Shown in pieces: positions 1 through 6,457 of a DNA stretch of 21,916 nucleotides. The stretch comes from a virus. Location of the stretch: the IMG/VR virus record IMGVR_UViG_3300012009_000014, positions 1 to 21,916 of that record; one strand, given 5' to 3'. The notes under the pieces were generated by a model. It was not told the DNA's origin and did no database searches. It saw nothing but the letters and a program-made list of their open reading frames with translations. Position 1 is the first letter of the stretch; each line of letters begins with the position of its first letter. The translations under genes were made by a program, and so were the position numbers.

Positions 1-2
1 CG

Positions 3-203
3 GGGCAACCTGTACACGTCCGGCACATTGCTGGGCCTGAAGGTGTGAGGGGGCGTAATAGCAACAATGAAATTTGCCGCGAAATATTAGGGTGGGAGCC
101 GTCAATCGGCCTGCGCGAGGGACTGGCGTTAACTTACGCCTGGATTGAGCAACAGGTCAACGACCCCCCGCTAAAGCGGGGAGCTTTTACAAGCTCGTGT
201 TGA
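3..203 (+). CDS. GDP-mannose 3,5-epimerase-like NAD-dependent epimerase, C-terminal end (5' partial)
   Basis: Reading from base 3, the frame gives GPEGVRGRNSNNEICREILG followed by WEPSIGLREGLALTYAWIEQ. This closely resembles the C-terminus of extended short-chain dehydrogenase/epimerases of the GDP-mannose 3,5-epimerase type, which end with an RGRNSDN motif, a GWEPS motif and a TYxWI helix. Such enzymes make nucleotide sugars, which suits the glycosyltransferases downstream. The gene begins before the window. Its native stop is not visible: after about residue 51 (CAG at 153-155) the frame enters the omega RNA mini-element and adds about 16 foreign residues (VNDPPLKRGAFTSSC) before a TGA at 201-203 inside the omega RNA's first stem region. 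The catalytic part is outside the window. Assignment to the epimerase family is fairly sure; the exact substrate is inferred. Confidence 0.72.
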   Translation, partial: GQPVHVRHIAGPEGVRGRNSNNEICREILGWEPSIGLREGLALTYAWIEQQVNDPPLKRGAFTSSC

Positions 204-384
204 CCAGTCTTAGCTCTTCGGAGCTACGTTACGGGCGAATGCATAGGCACTCCGGGATGACGCTTCCAGTTCCGGACCCTGCGGTGAGTGGTTAAACAGG
301 CTGAGGGTCTAGGCCAGTGCTGCTCACACCAAACCGTCCGCTAACATTGACGAGGAAGACGTCACCGGCACGTTACGCCGAGAA
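140..384 (+). ncRNA. Stand-alone omega RNA (HEARO RNA), copy 1, guide from the epimerase gene
   Basis: The scaffold from 199 to 360 is identical over 162 bases to the RNA upstream of iscB (9414-9575). Visible structure includes the GTCAAC/GTTGAC closing stem, a CCCCGC-TAAA-GCGGGG hairpin (166-181), a GAGCTT/AAGCTC hairpin (181-196), a UUCG-capped hairpin TAGCTC-TTCG-GAGCTA (211-226) and a terminal CGGC/GCCG hairpin (366-380). In IscB systems the guide is the roughly 16 nt just 5' of the scaffold; here that is about 140-155, ctggattgagcaacag, the end of the epimerase coding region. No iscB follows, so it would have to work in trans with the IscB at 9611. The start at 140 is an estimate from family knowledge. 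Confidence 0.75.
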
Positions 385-497
385 GGCCGGGGCACGCCTT
401 GAGGTAACTCGAAGTGCCCCCTTCGACCGAAGATTAGTGAGAAAGGAGACGCGCCATTCCCCACCCCGCTAAAGCAGGGGGCACCCTGGCGCAACAG
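156..497 (+). mobile_element. ISC-type (IS200/IS605 superfamily) mini-element carrying omega RNA but no iscB
   Basis: The 342-bp block matches both ends of the iscB element at 9367-10930 but lacks the iscB coding sequence. The left end is the GTCAAC...GTTGAC stem (156-161 with 199-204) enclosing two hairpins. The right end is a two-part hairpin: outer stem GCGCCA/TGGCGC (451-456 with 487-492) and inner CCCCGC-TAAA-GCaGGGG (464-480). The sequence CAACAG occurs just outside the left end (150-155) and at the right end (492-497). It looks like an internal-deletion derivative or MITE-like form that would need transposase and IscB in trans. The exact boundaries are inferred from comparison of the two copies and could be off by a few bases. 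Confidence 0.75.
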
Positions 498-500
498 TCT

Positions 501-1127
501 ATGAAAAATCCACATGTAATAATCATTGACTTATGGCCAGTCCAGAAGCAACACGCAACGTTTGCGCCGGTCCATAACGCGGCAGTTCGTATGCGCTGGC
601 GGATCATTCAGGTTGTGCAATGGGCCATCGAACAGGAGATTCCCGTGTCAATCTTTAATCATTTGCGCACGCTGCCAGCTGATCCCCCAGAGTTGCGCCA
701 GGCACTAGAGTGCAAGGGCAAAACATTTAATGATGACTGGTTTCGGCCCGACGCATCAGGCCCGCACAATCGCGGTGTGAGGATTAAAAATGAAAAAGAC
801 TGGCGCACGGCAGACACGCTGCTTTACATGGGGATGAGTATTGATGAATGCGTGGGCGTGCGTACAATGGGATATATTAACGCGCCAAAGGATAAGCGCA
901 AAATAATCATTGTTGATGCCACGACCATTCAAGCGTGTGTCGCGCGCAGCTATTACTACTGGCCCGATTATCTAGCCGAGCATCGTTTGCCGCAGGGTTA
1001 TGAGGACCTATGGTGGGACAGCGCTGAGGAGCTGGAACGCGAGCGAGATTATTTTGCCGCAAACTATGCCAGCCAGTACGCCGAAATTATGACGGCAGAC
1101 ATGTTGACAGGGGCACAAAATGACTGA
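501..1127 (+). CDS. Isochorismatase-like (cysteine hydrolase fold) protein
   Basis: A 208-aa protein. Residues 5-12 (HVIIIDLW) look like the first strand with the catalytic Asp (D10) of the isochorismatase-like hydrolases, and LLYMGMSIDECVGVRT (107-122) matches their hhxxGhxxDxCVxxT nucleophile motif with C117. It is followed by a strand KIIIVDATT, as in the family. A lysine-rich stretch CKGKTF (71-76) may hold the catalytic Lys. The C-terminal tail (150-208) is acidic and does not match the core. The substrate is unknown. No ribosome binding site precedes the start codon, which lies 3 bases after the right end of the mini-element, so its native leader was probably displaced. It overlaps the next gene by 8 bases. 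A deleted remnant of a second copy lies at 10931-10978. Confidence 0.6.
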   Translation: MKNPHVIIIDLWPVQKQHATFAPVHNAAVRMRWRIIQVVQWAIEQEIPVSIFNHLRTLPADPPELRQALECKGKTFNDDWFRPDASGPHNRGVRIKNEKDWRTADTLLYMGMSIDECVGVRTMGYINAPKDKRKIIIVDATTIQACVARSYYYWPDYLAEHRLPQGYEDLWWDSAEELERERDYFAANYASQYAEIMTADMLTGAQND

Positions 1128-2073
1128 GCCTGTTGTGGTGTTGTCGTCGGCGGTTGACACCCAGGATACTGGGGATCGTGTCAGTAATGGCGGCATGAAG
1201 CTATACAACAATTGGGCAAAAGCGTTACGTCTTGCAGGTGTTGAGGCGTATGTATGCACAACGAATGGGCAATATACGCCCTGGCTCATTGAGCATCAGC
1301 CCCATGTGCCGCTAGCGATGGTGCAAGACTGGGTTAAAGCGGGGCGTAATGTGCGGGGGGTTACGTGCTGGTTGCCCGCGCAGGGCTTTATAAATACGGT
1401 CAAGGACCTGTATTACTACGACGCTGAACTAAAATGGACATTACACTTTAAGGCGTTATTTGACCAGTATCGGGAACGTATGCGCGGCATAGCAACACAT
1501 TCGCGGGTGCAGCAAGGATGGTATTTAGCGCAAAATATTGACGCAACATATATCCCCGACTGGACAGATGAACAAAGCTGGCGACCGGACGACACTGTGC
1601 GCGTATTGCAGCGTGTTGGCTTTATGTTTGAAGGCGACCATGTGCCGTCGGACATAAACATTATTCAGCAAATACTACGGCGCGCCGGCATTGAGGCGGA
1701 ATTTATTCCCGTCTCAGGCACAGAAAAAGAAGTCCGCGATATTATGCAAACATGCGATGTGTTTCTTGGGCTTAATCCGGGCAAGCATCCGTTGTGGGGG
1801 GAGGGCTGCCCGCGTTCGCAAATGGAAGCCATGTATGCCGGGGCCGTTGTTCTGGCGTATGATGTGCGGGGTAATCGCGAATATATTCTGGACGGGCTAA
1901 CCGGGGCGCTTGTGCCACGCGGCCATCCAGAACGCATGGGCCAGCGCCTTAAAACCTTGTTGCTCAATCGCTCAGAGCGCGAATTTATGCGCCGGGAAGG
2001 GCAGGGGGTAGTTGGGGGCACGTTTAGCTCAAAGGGACGCGCCGCAGCAATCAAAAAATGGCTAGAGCTATGA
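1120..2073 (+). CDS. GT4-like glycosyltransferase
   Basis: A 317-aa protein with the GT-B pattern of retaining family 4 transferases. The clearest feature is the C-terminal donor-binding segment around residues 228-275: GEGCPRSQMEAMYAGAVVLA, then YDVRGNREYILDG and a GxLVP stretch, as in Glycos_transf_1 domains. It would transfer a sugar from a nucleotide donor in the cytoplasm; donor and acceptor are unknown. The N-terminal acceptor domain is short and poorly recognisable (VSNGGMKLYNNWAKALRLAG, a typical first helix). AGGGG (1110-1114) precedes the ATG by 5 bases. The same leader precedes the other GT4 gene at 10979. It overlaps both neighbours, so translation is probably coupled. Confidence 0.82.
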   Translation: MTEPVVVLSSAVDTQDTGDRVSNGGMKLYNNWAKALRLAGVEAYVCTTNGQYTPWLIEHQPHVPLAMVQDWVKAGRNVRGVTCWLPAQGFINTVKDLYYYDAELKWTLHFKALFDQYRERMRGIATHSRVQQGWYLAQNIDATYIPDWTDEQSWRPDDTVRVLQRVGFMFEGDHVPSDINIIQQILRRAGIEAEFIPVSGTEKEVRDIMQTCDVFLGLNPGKHPLWGEGCPRSQMEAMYAGAVVLAYDVRGNREYILDGLTGALVPRGHPERMGQRLKTLLLNRSEREFMRREGQGVVGGTFSSKGRAAAIKKWLEL

Positions 2074-2675
2074 TCATCACCAAAGCTGTATTGTCGAGCG
2101 CCCTAAAGGAAGTGCCGTTTATACATGAGGCGGAAATCCCAGTGTTGTGTGGTTACGCCAGCGGGGCCAGGCAGGAGATTGTCGAAATTGGGACGGGGTT
2201 CGGAGGCTCGACCGTCTTGTGGCTGCTTTATTCGCAGGCGCGTGTGTCCACCATCGACCCGTTCGTCCAGGACTCGCAAGGAACATGGTGTGCAACGTAT
2301 GAACGAGCGCATGGGGCGATTTTGCGTGCCCTTTCGGAGTTGGCAGGCAATACCCGCGCGCTAGAGCGGTTGGTGATGTATTGTATGCCTAGCGACCAGG
2401 CGGCACAACACTGGAATAACGCCATTGATCTTTTGTACGTCGACGGCAATCACGCCTATAAGGCGGCACGGCAAGATGTGAATATGTGGTTGCCCTTTGT
2501 GCGGCAGGGCGGGCTAATAATTTTACATGACTCGCGGCGCTTGCCACAGGCTGCACCGGGGCATTATGCGCGCGGCTGGCCAGGGCCTACACAAGTGGCC
2601 GTAGAGCTGGCTATTGATGATCGTGTGCGATTGGTTAATGAGGTTCACAGCTTAACGGCGTGGGAGGTGTTGTGA
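2070..2675 (+). CDS. Class I SAM-dependent methyltransferase (Methyltransf_24-like)
   Basis: About 201 aa. The SAM-binding motif I is VEIGTGFGGST (about residues 37-47), followed by the acidic end of strand 2 (STIDPF), a DLLYVDGNHAY motif (about 125-135) and a QGGLIILHDSRR strand/loop. This set is typical of the Methyltransf_24 group, which often methylates sugars or acts in polysaccharide and secondary-metabolite clusters. The ATG at 2070 was chosen because it overlaps the previous stop as ATGA; an in-frame ATG at 2058 would add MARA. It probably modifies a glycan built by the neighbouring transferases; that role is inferred from context. Confidence 0.78.
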   Translation: MIITKAVLSSALKEVPFIHEAEIPVLCGYASGARQEIVEIGTGFGGSTVLWLLYSQARVSTIDPFVQDSQGTWCATYERAHGAILRALSELAGNTRALERLVMYCMPSDQAAQHWNNAIDLLYVDGNHAYKAARQDVNMWLPFVRQGGLIILHDSRRLPQAAPGHYARGWPGPTQVAVELAIDDRVRLVNEVHSLTAWEVL

Positions 2676-3352
2676 TGCAAGGCATACTATTTGACGATAT
2701 TGCTGTTAATATTGATGCGGCGTCTTTAGAGATGGGTGGCTCATGGCTCACCAACGGATGTGCGTGGGGAGGTCACGCCCTAAAAGAGTTTTATTCGTAT
2801 GCTCAGCATTTAGCCAGCCTTACAGTATTTGATGTGGGAGCCAATACGGGAAGTTTTGCGTTGTTGTCAGCTTTTCATCCCGGCATGACAGTTTATGCAT
2901 TCGAGCCTTCACCGCTTGCGCGCGCCATTCTCAAGAAAAACGTTGCGCTCAATGGCCTGGAAAATCGTGTGCATATTATGGACGTGGCACTTAGTGACAG
3001 TCCGGGACAAGGCGCAATCTCGGTGCCTGCGCGCAAAGAACTGTCAGGGTTAACCATGCTAGATGGGCAGCCAGTTCAAGAGTGCCACGTCTTAACCGTT
3101 GAAGTAAGTACAGTGGATTGTGTGCAGATAGATTACGGCCTTCAACGTGTTGACATGTTGAAGGTTGACGTAGAGGGCAAAGAGTTGTCTGTGTTACGCG
3201 GCGGAGCTAAAACGATAGAGCGCGATAGGCCGTATATCATGGCGGAATACCCGACGCAACAGCGATGCAAAAGGCCGATTGATATTGCGTTATGGCTTCG
3301 GGCAAGGGGCTATGAAACCCAAACCATACACGGGGAGATTGTGGCATGGTAA
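2675..3352 (+). CDS. FkbM-family methyltransferase
   Basis: About 225 aa. Motif I is VFDVGANTGSFALLSA (about residues 51-66), then AFEPSPLARAILKKNVALNG, a DMLKVDVEGKELSVLRGG block and a final AEY strand. This combination (DVGAN, FEP, K-DVEG-E) is the FkbM signature. Family members are typically O-methyltransferases acting on sugars or polyketides. The ATG at 2675 overlaps the previous TGA and has GGGAGG (2662-2667) 7 bases upstream; an in-frame GTG at 2660 lies inside this binding site and is unlikely. The gene overlaps the next one by 7 bases. Confidence 0.85.
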   Translation: MQGILFDDIAVNIDAASLEMGGSWLTNGCAWGGHALKEFYSYAQHLASLTVFDVGANTGSFALLSAFHPGMTVYAFEPSPLARAILKKNVALNGLENRVHIMDVALSDSPGQGAISVPARKELSGLTMLDGQPVQECHVLTVEVSTVDCVQIDYGLQRVDMLKVDVEGKELSVLRGGAKTIERDRPYIMAEYPTQQRCKRPIDIALWLRARGYETQTIHGEIVAW

Positions 3353-4026
3353 CCCGTACCGCTATTGTCATGGCAACCTATAACGAAGCAGCCAATATTG
3401 GGGGAATTTTAGAGAACCTTAGCGATTTTGATGTGTTTGTTGTTGATGATAATTCGCCAGACGGCACCGGGGAAATTGCGGAGCGTTATCGTCATGCTCG
3501 GCTTATTTCGCGTGCGCGCAAAATGGGGATAGCCAGTGCCTATCAAGAGGGATGGCGGCAAGCGTTGCGGACAACTCCGGAATATCACCACATCGTACAA
3601 ATGGACGCAGGAAACACGCACGCTCCTGTTGATGTTTGGCAATTGCTTAGTACCGCCGGCTGTCATCACGCCGGCCTAGTAATTGGGTCCCGGTTTTGCA
3701 ATGGTATACGGTGGCGCGGGGCACGCACTGGAATAAGCATAGGGGCGGCGTGGCTTATGCGGCGCATTGGCGTTAGCGTGCATGACGCAACTAGCGGGTT
3801 TAGGTGCTGGCGGCGCGATGTGCTAGAGGCAATATATAATTATCCGCAAGCATACGGTTTCGCTTTTCAGCTAGAGATGCTGTGGCACGCTGCCCAACTA
3901 GAAACCAAAATTGTTGAATATCCCATTGACTATACGCTAACCAACTCAAGTTTTAATGTGCAAATGGTGCAAGAGGCGCTGGCAGTTTACCTGCGCTTGG
4001 TAAAAGCAACTTTTATGTCGCGCTGA
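3346..4026 (+). CDS. GT2 glycosyltransferase, dolichol-phosphate mannosyltransferase-like
   Basis: A 226-aa GT-A fold protein. MATYNEAANIGGIL (9-22) and VVDDNSPDGTGEIA (32-45) are the N-terminal signature of DPM1-like GT2 enzymes. GSRF, HDATSGFRCWRR, YGFAFQLEML and EYPI follow in the family order. The usual catalytic MDADxSH reads QMDAGNTH here (85-92), so the second Asp is replaced. Family members move a sugar from GDP- or UDP-sugar onto a polyprenyl phosphate. There are no C-terminal membrane segments, so it would be soluble or peripheral. It overlaps the FkbM gene and ends 2 bases before the next possible start. GDP-mannose use is suggested only by the epimerase upstream. Confidence 0.85.
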   Translation: MVTRTAIVMATYNEAANIGGILENLSDFDVFVVDDNSPDGTGEIAERYRHARLISRARKMGIASAYQEGWRQALRTTPEYHHIVQMDAGNTHAPVDVWQLLSTAGCHHAGLVIGSRFCNGIRWRGARTGISIGAAWLMRRIGVSVHDATSGFRCWRRDVLEAIYNYPQAYGFAFQLEMLWHAAQLETKIVEYPIDYTLTNSSFNVQMVQEALAVYLRLVKATFMSR

Positions 4027-4055
4027 GAATGTGCTCTGAAGAGGCGGTAATTTTC

Positions 4056-4886
4056 GTGAAATTGACATTGGCGTTTCATATATTCAACAAAGAGGCCAGC
4101 ATTGACGGCGTGCTTAGAAGTTGGCTGGATCGACTGTCGGGTGACCATGACGTCGAGATTGTTTGCATTTTCGATGATTTAGCGGACCGCTCTGATATTG
4201 CAGCGAGGAAAACGCTCGACCAATATGACTACGATGCTCGCTTCCTATATACACGTAACGCCTGGGAGATGGGGGCCAATAATTTAGCGTTGGCTGTGGC
4301 AAGCGGGGATATAATCGTATTTATTCAGGATGACAATTGGATATATACTCCAGCGTGGGATAATGTGATCGTACAGACTGCAAACTTCCCCAAGATGGGA
4401 GCAATTGGTTTGCTGGCGGGGGCGGTGTGGAAAGACACGGGGATTTATACGCGAGTAGAGTGTGATGCACGGCATAAGGGAGAATCTTTCACAACCCATA
4501 ACATCCCGGCAGATGCTTACCCGCCCGGTATATGGCGCGTCGATTTCGTAACACGGCCTTTAGCAGTCTGTGTTGAGACAGCCCGCGCATTGCAGGGGAT
4601 AGATTGGGCATACTGGCCAATGGACTGGGACGAAACTGACTTTGCATGGCGCTTGCAATTGGCAGGGTTTGTCAATGTCATATTACCACTTGATTTGCTA
4701 AACACGGTGGGTAAACTCGACACGATTAAAGCGGCCAGGGCAGAAGAGAACTTTAAGCGCGGGCGTGAAATTTTCATGAGCAAGCACGCCAGCTCAATTT
4801 TACAACATAGAATAGGCGGACACGCGGAGCAGTTACGCCGCATATACGTATCGCATGATGGTAAACTAGCAATCCTGGAGGATTAG
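4056..4886 (+). CDS. GT2-like glycosyltransferase
   Basis: About 276 aa from the GTG at 4056. It begins with KLTLAFHIFNKEASIDGVLR, the N-terminal strand and helix of a GT-A domain, then has an FDD acidic loop, NAWEMGANNLALAVASGD and a FIQDDNW motif (about residues 88-94) corresponding to the metal-binding DxD. MDWDETDFAWRLQLAGF matches the ED-xxD-xxR region of GT2 enzymes. GTG 4056 was chosen because the fold starts there and GAGG (4041-4044) lies upstream; ATG 4029, 2 bases after the previous stop, would add 9 residues and cannot be excluded. Donor and acceptor are unknown. Confidence 0.75.
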   Translation: MKLTLAFHIFNKEASIDGVLRSWLDRLSGDHDVEIVCIFDDLADRSDIAARKTLDQYDYDARFLYTRNAWEMGANNLALAVASGDIIVFIQDDNWIYTPAWDNVIVQTANFPKMGAIGLLAGAVWKDTGIYTRVECDARHKGESFTTHNIPADAYPPGIWRVDFVTRPLAVCVETARALQGIDWAYWPMDWDETDFAWRLQLAGFVNVILPLDLLNTVGKLDTIKAARAEENFKRGREIFMSKHASSILQHRIGGHAEQLRRIYVSHDGKLAILED

Positions 4887-4888
4887 CA

Positions 4889-5275
4889 ATGGCAACCAAA
4901 TCGACAAGCAAAACTGACAAGGCACCCGCCAAGACTGGCAAAAAAGAATTTGAAATCCTGACGGAAAAGCGTCTTAAGCGCGACAGGCACGGGGAGAAGT
5001 GGGGAGTTGAAATTCCTACAGGCAAGTATGTTCCCGTCGTGTTGATTACAACTCCATTGGCGTTCAACGCCGCCCACGAAAATGAGCTGCGTAAAGCACT
5101 CAATGGTGTGTGCAAACGCCACGACCATGACGGTAAACTGTACTTCGAGGTGGGAGAGTCGGATGACGTGATCGAAGCGCGCATTAACGATGCCATTGAT
5201 GTATTGCGCGGCATGGGGATCACGGGGGAGCGTTCGGTTGAATACACGTCTTATCTGCATCGCCGGGAGTGGTAA
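4889..5275 (+). CDS. Hypothetical protein with basic N-terminus
   Basis: A 128-aa protein not recognised. The first 20 residues are rich in Lys, Ser, Thr and Ala (MATKSTSKTDKAPAKTGKKE), probably a flexible, nucleic-acid- or protein-binding tail. The rest looks like a small alpha/beta domain (KYVPVVLITTPLAF, then KLYFEVGESDDVIEARINDA). GGAGG at 4877-4881 sits 7 bases before the ATG, one of the strongest binding sites in this cluster, so it may be made in larger amounts than its neighbours. Its stop TAA overlaps the next ATG (TAATG). A small structural or accessory phage protein is possible, but nothing proves it. Confidence 0.65.
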   Translation: MATKSTSKTDKAPAKTGKKEFEILTEKRLKRDRHGEKWGVEIPTGKYVPVVLITTPLAFNAAHENELRKALNGVCKRHDHDGKLYFEVGESDDVIEARINDAIDVLRGMGITGERSVEYTSYLHRREW

Positions 5276-6042
5276 TGCTTACGCTGTTCTCGGTGCCGCA
5301 GGCGTGGGAAGGACATAGAGCCGTTATACAAAGCAATGCGCTGGAGAGCTGGCGGCGGTTGTCGCCAGCCCCGCTCATTGTATTGCTTTGTGACGACCCC
5401 GGCACTCAGATCGCTGCGGCACAGGCCGGTGCGGGATATATTCCGAATGTGGCGCGCAATGAATACGGCACGCCACTGGTATCCGATGTTTTCGCGCAAG
5501 GTGAAGCCTACGCGCAGACCAATATTGTATGCTATATCAACGCTGATATCATCTTGCTGCCAGGTTTTATGGAGGCGGTTGCTGCGTGTGCCAGTCTGGG
5601 CCGACCGTTCCTCATGATCGGGCAGCGTACCGATCTCGACGTGACTCAGCACTTAGGATTTGCCCCAGGGTGGGGCGGTCGTCTCAAGCGTGAAGCCAAG
5701 CGGCATGGTGTGTTGCATAAAGTTACCGGGATTGACTATTTTGTATATCGACCCGGAACAATGGGGGCAATCCCAGAGTTCGCTTTGGGCCGCTGGCGAT
5801 GGGACAACTGGCTAGTATGGAACGCCCTGGCTCGCGGGTTAATGGTTGTGGATGCAACGCAGGCAATAACAGCCATTCACCAAAACCATGACTATGCCCA
5901 TCACGTTGCCGCAGACCAGCAGCTTGTGGCCAACAACGCGCTTGTGGCACAAACCAAAGGTAAGCTCAAGTTGATTTCTGATGCGACACACATCCTCACC
6001 GCTGACCGTAGGATTACAGTGAAAAATGCGGCAGGAGTGTAA
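5275..6042 (+). CDS. Glycosyltransferase-like protein (GT-A fold, GT2-like)
   Basis: About 255 aa. LTLFSVPQAWEGHRAVIQSN and a PLIVLLCDDPG strand open a GT-A-like domain. CYINADIILLPGFMEAV (about 85-101) is the metal-binding region, with NAD in place of a classical DxD. GIDYFVYRPG and RWRWDNWLVWNALARG (about 175-190) match the acceptor-side region where similar proteins place a catalytic acid. The ATG at 5275 overlaps the preceding TAA and has CGGGAG 5 bases upstream; a GTG at 5269 is in frame but lies on the binding site. It is the last gene of the modification cluster. Specificity is unknown. Confidence 0.68.
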   Translation: MLTLFSVPQAWEGHRAVIQSNALESWRRLSPAPLIVLLCDDPGTQIAAAQAGAGYIPNVARNEYGTPLVSDVFAQGEAYAQTNIVCYINADIILLPGFMEAVAACASLGRPFLMIGQRTDLDVTQHLGFAPGWGGRLKREAKRHGVLHKVTGIDYFVYRPGTMGAIPEFALGRWRWDNWLVWNALARGLMVVDATQAITAIHQNHDYAHHVAADQQLVANNALVAQTKGKLKLISDATHILTADRRITVKNAAGV

Positions 6043-6058
6043 AGATAGGCAAAGCATA

Positions 6059-6129
6059 GCGTAAAATACGCATAAACGGTATTAAGATAGCAACCCTTTT
6101 GTTTATATAAGTTGTAATAGAAGGGTTGC
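6059..6129. repeat. Two inverted repeats between the sugar cluster and the late genes
   Basis: GCGTA-AAA-TACGC (6059-6071) is a small hairpin. GCAACCCTT (6090-6098) is perfectly complementary to AAGGGTTGC (6121-6129) across an AT-rich loop of 22 bases. There is no T-run after the 9-bp stem, so it is not a classical intrinsic terminator. Its place directly before the -35 box fits an operator or an attenuation or termination point between the two operons. Confidence 0.5.
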
Positions 6130-6136
6130 GCAAGTG

Positions 6137-6164
6137 TTGACTTGACAGGAAGGCGTGTTATAGT
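6137..6164 (+). promoter_or_regulatory. Sigma70-like promoter before the capsid operon
   Basis: TTGACT (6137-6142), a 16-base spacer and TATAGT (6159-6164) form a good -35/-10 pair. It lies in the only long gap between operons and 13 bases before the first small gene, so it probably drives the head and tail genes. Confidence 0.55.
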
Positions 6165-6176
6165 GGATGAGGGATT

Positions 6177-6347
6177 ATGCAACAAATAGATACGCGCGTG
6201 CTGCGAGCCTATCTGTTGACGCGGCGGCAAGCGCTCCTTATGGAATTGGGCCAGATTGAAGACCTTCTTGGCTTGGAGCGCACGAAGGTGCCAAAACACA
6301 AGGAACAAGAAGCGCGCGTTAAACGGAAAAAGAACGCCAGCGGTTAA
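6177..6347 (+). CDS. Small basic hypothetical protein (56 aa)
   Basis: The frame begins MQQIDTRVLRAYLLTRRQAL and ends KEQEARVKRKKNASG. It is helical in character, with a leucine-rich first half (LLMELGQIEDLLGLER) and a strongly basic tail. GATGAGGG (6166-6173) lies 3 bases before the ATG, and the promoter is directly upstream. Its TAA overlaps a following ATG (TAATG). The pattern of a short coiled helix plus basic tail occurs in many small phage proteins of unknown role. No function can be given. Confidence 0.55.
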   Translation: MQQIDTRVLRAYLLTRRQALLMELGQIEDLLGLERTKVPKHKEQEARVKRKKNASG

Positions 6348-6457
6348 TGCCACCGGCACACATCCATAAAAGGCTACCGGGAAATCCAGCGGCCCGCCAG
6401 GACCTCATGTTCTGGGGGGTCGCTTATGTGTTATGGGGGTACGTATGCCCTGGATAA
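6347..6457 (+). CDS. Possible 36-aa hypothetical protein
   Basis: The ATG overlaps the TAA of the previous small gene. The protein starts MPPAHIHKRLPGNPAARQDL and continues with a hydrophobic, aromatic stretch (MFWGVAYVLWGYVCPG) that could be a short membrane segment. It overlaps the start of the protease gene by about 13 bases. The overlap with the stop upstream argues for coupled translation, but the ORF is short and has no clear binding site of its own, so it may not be expressed. Confidence 0.3.
   Translation: MPPAHIHKRLPGNPAARQDLMFWGVAYVLWGYVCPG

Noticed and set aside
1-48. A frame ending at TGA 46-48 (RGNLYTSGTLLGLKV) as the end of an upstream gene
   Set aside because: The frame starting at base 3 reads through and matches the conserved end of a nucleotide-sugar epimerase, which is much stronger evidence.
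156-498. CRISPR repeat or tRNA-like element, because of the several hairpins
   Set aside because: There is no array of repeats and spacers and no cloverleaf; the structure and the match upstream of iscB identify it as omega RNA.
324-515. A 63-aa - strand open frame across the mini-element
   Set aside because: It covers the omega RNA 3' part and the right-end hairpin, and part of it recurs opposite the second omega RNA as expected from the DNA repeat; nothing protein-like is seen.
6090-6129. Intrinsic terminator after the glycan cluster
   Set aside because: The stem is perfect, but the loop is 22 bases long and no T-run follows; kept only as an inverted repeat.
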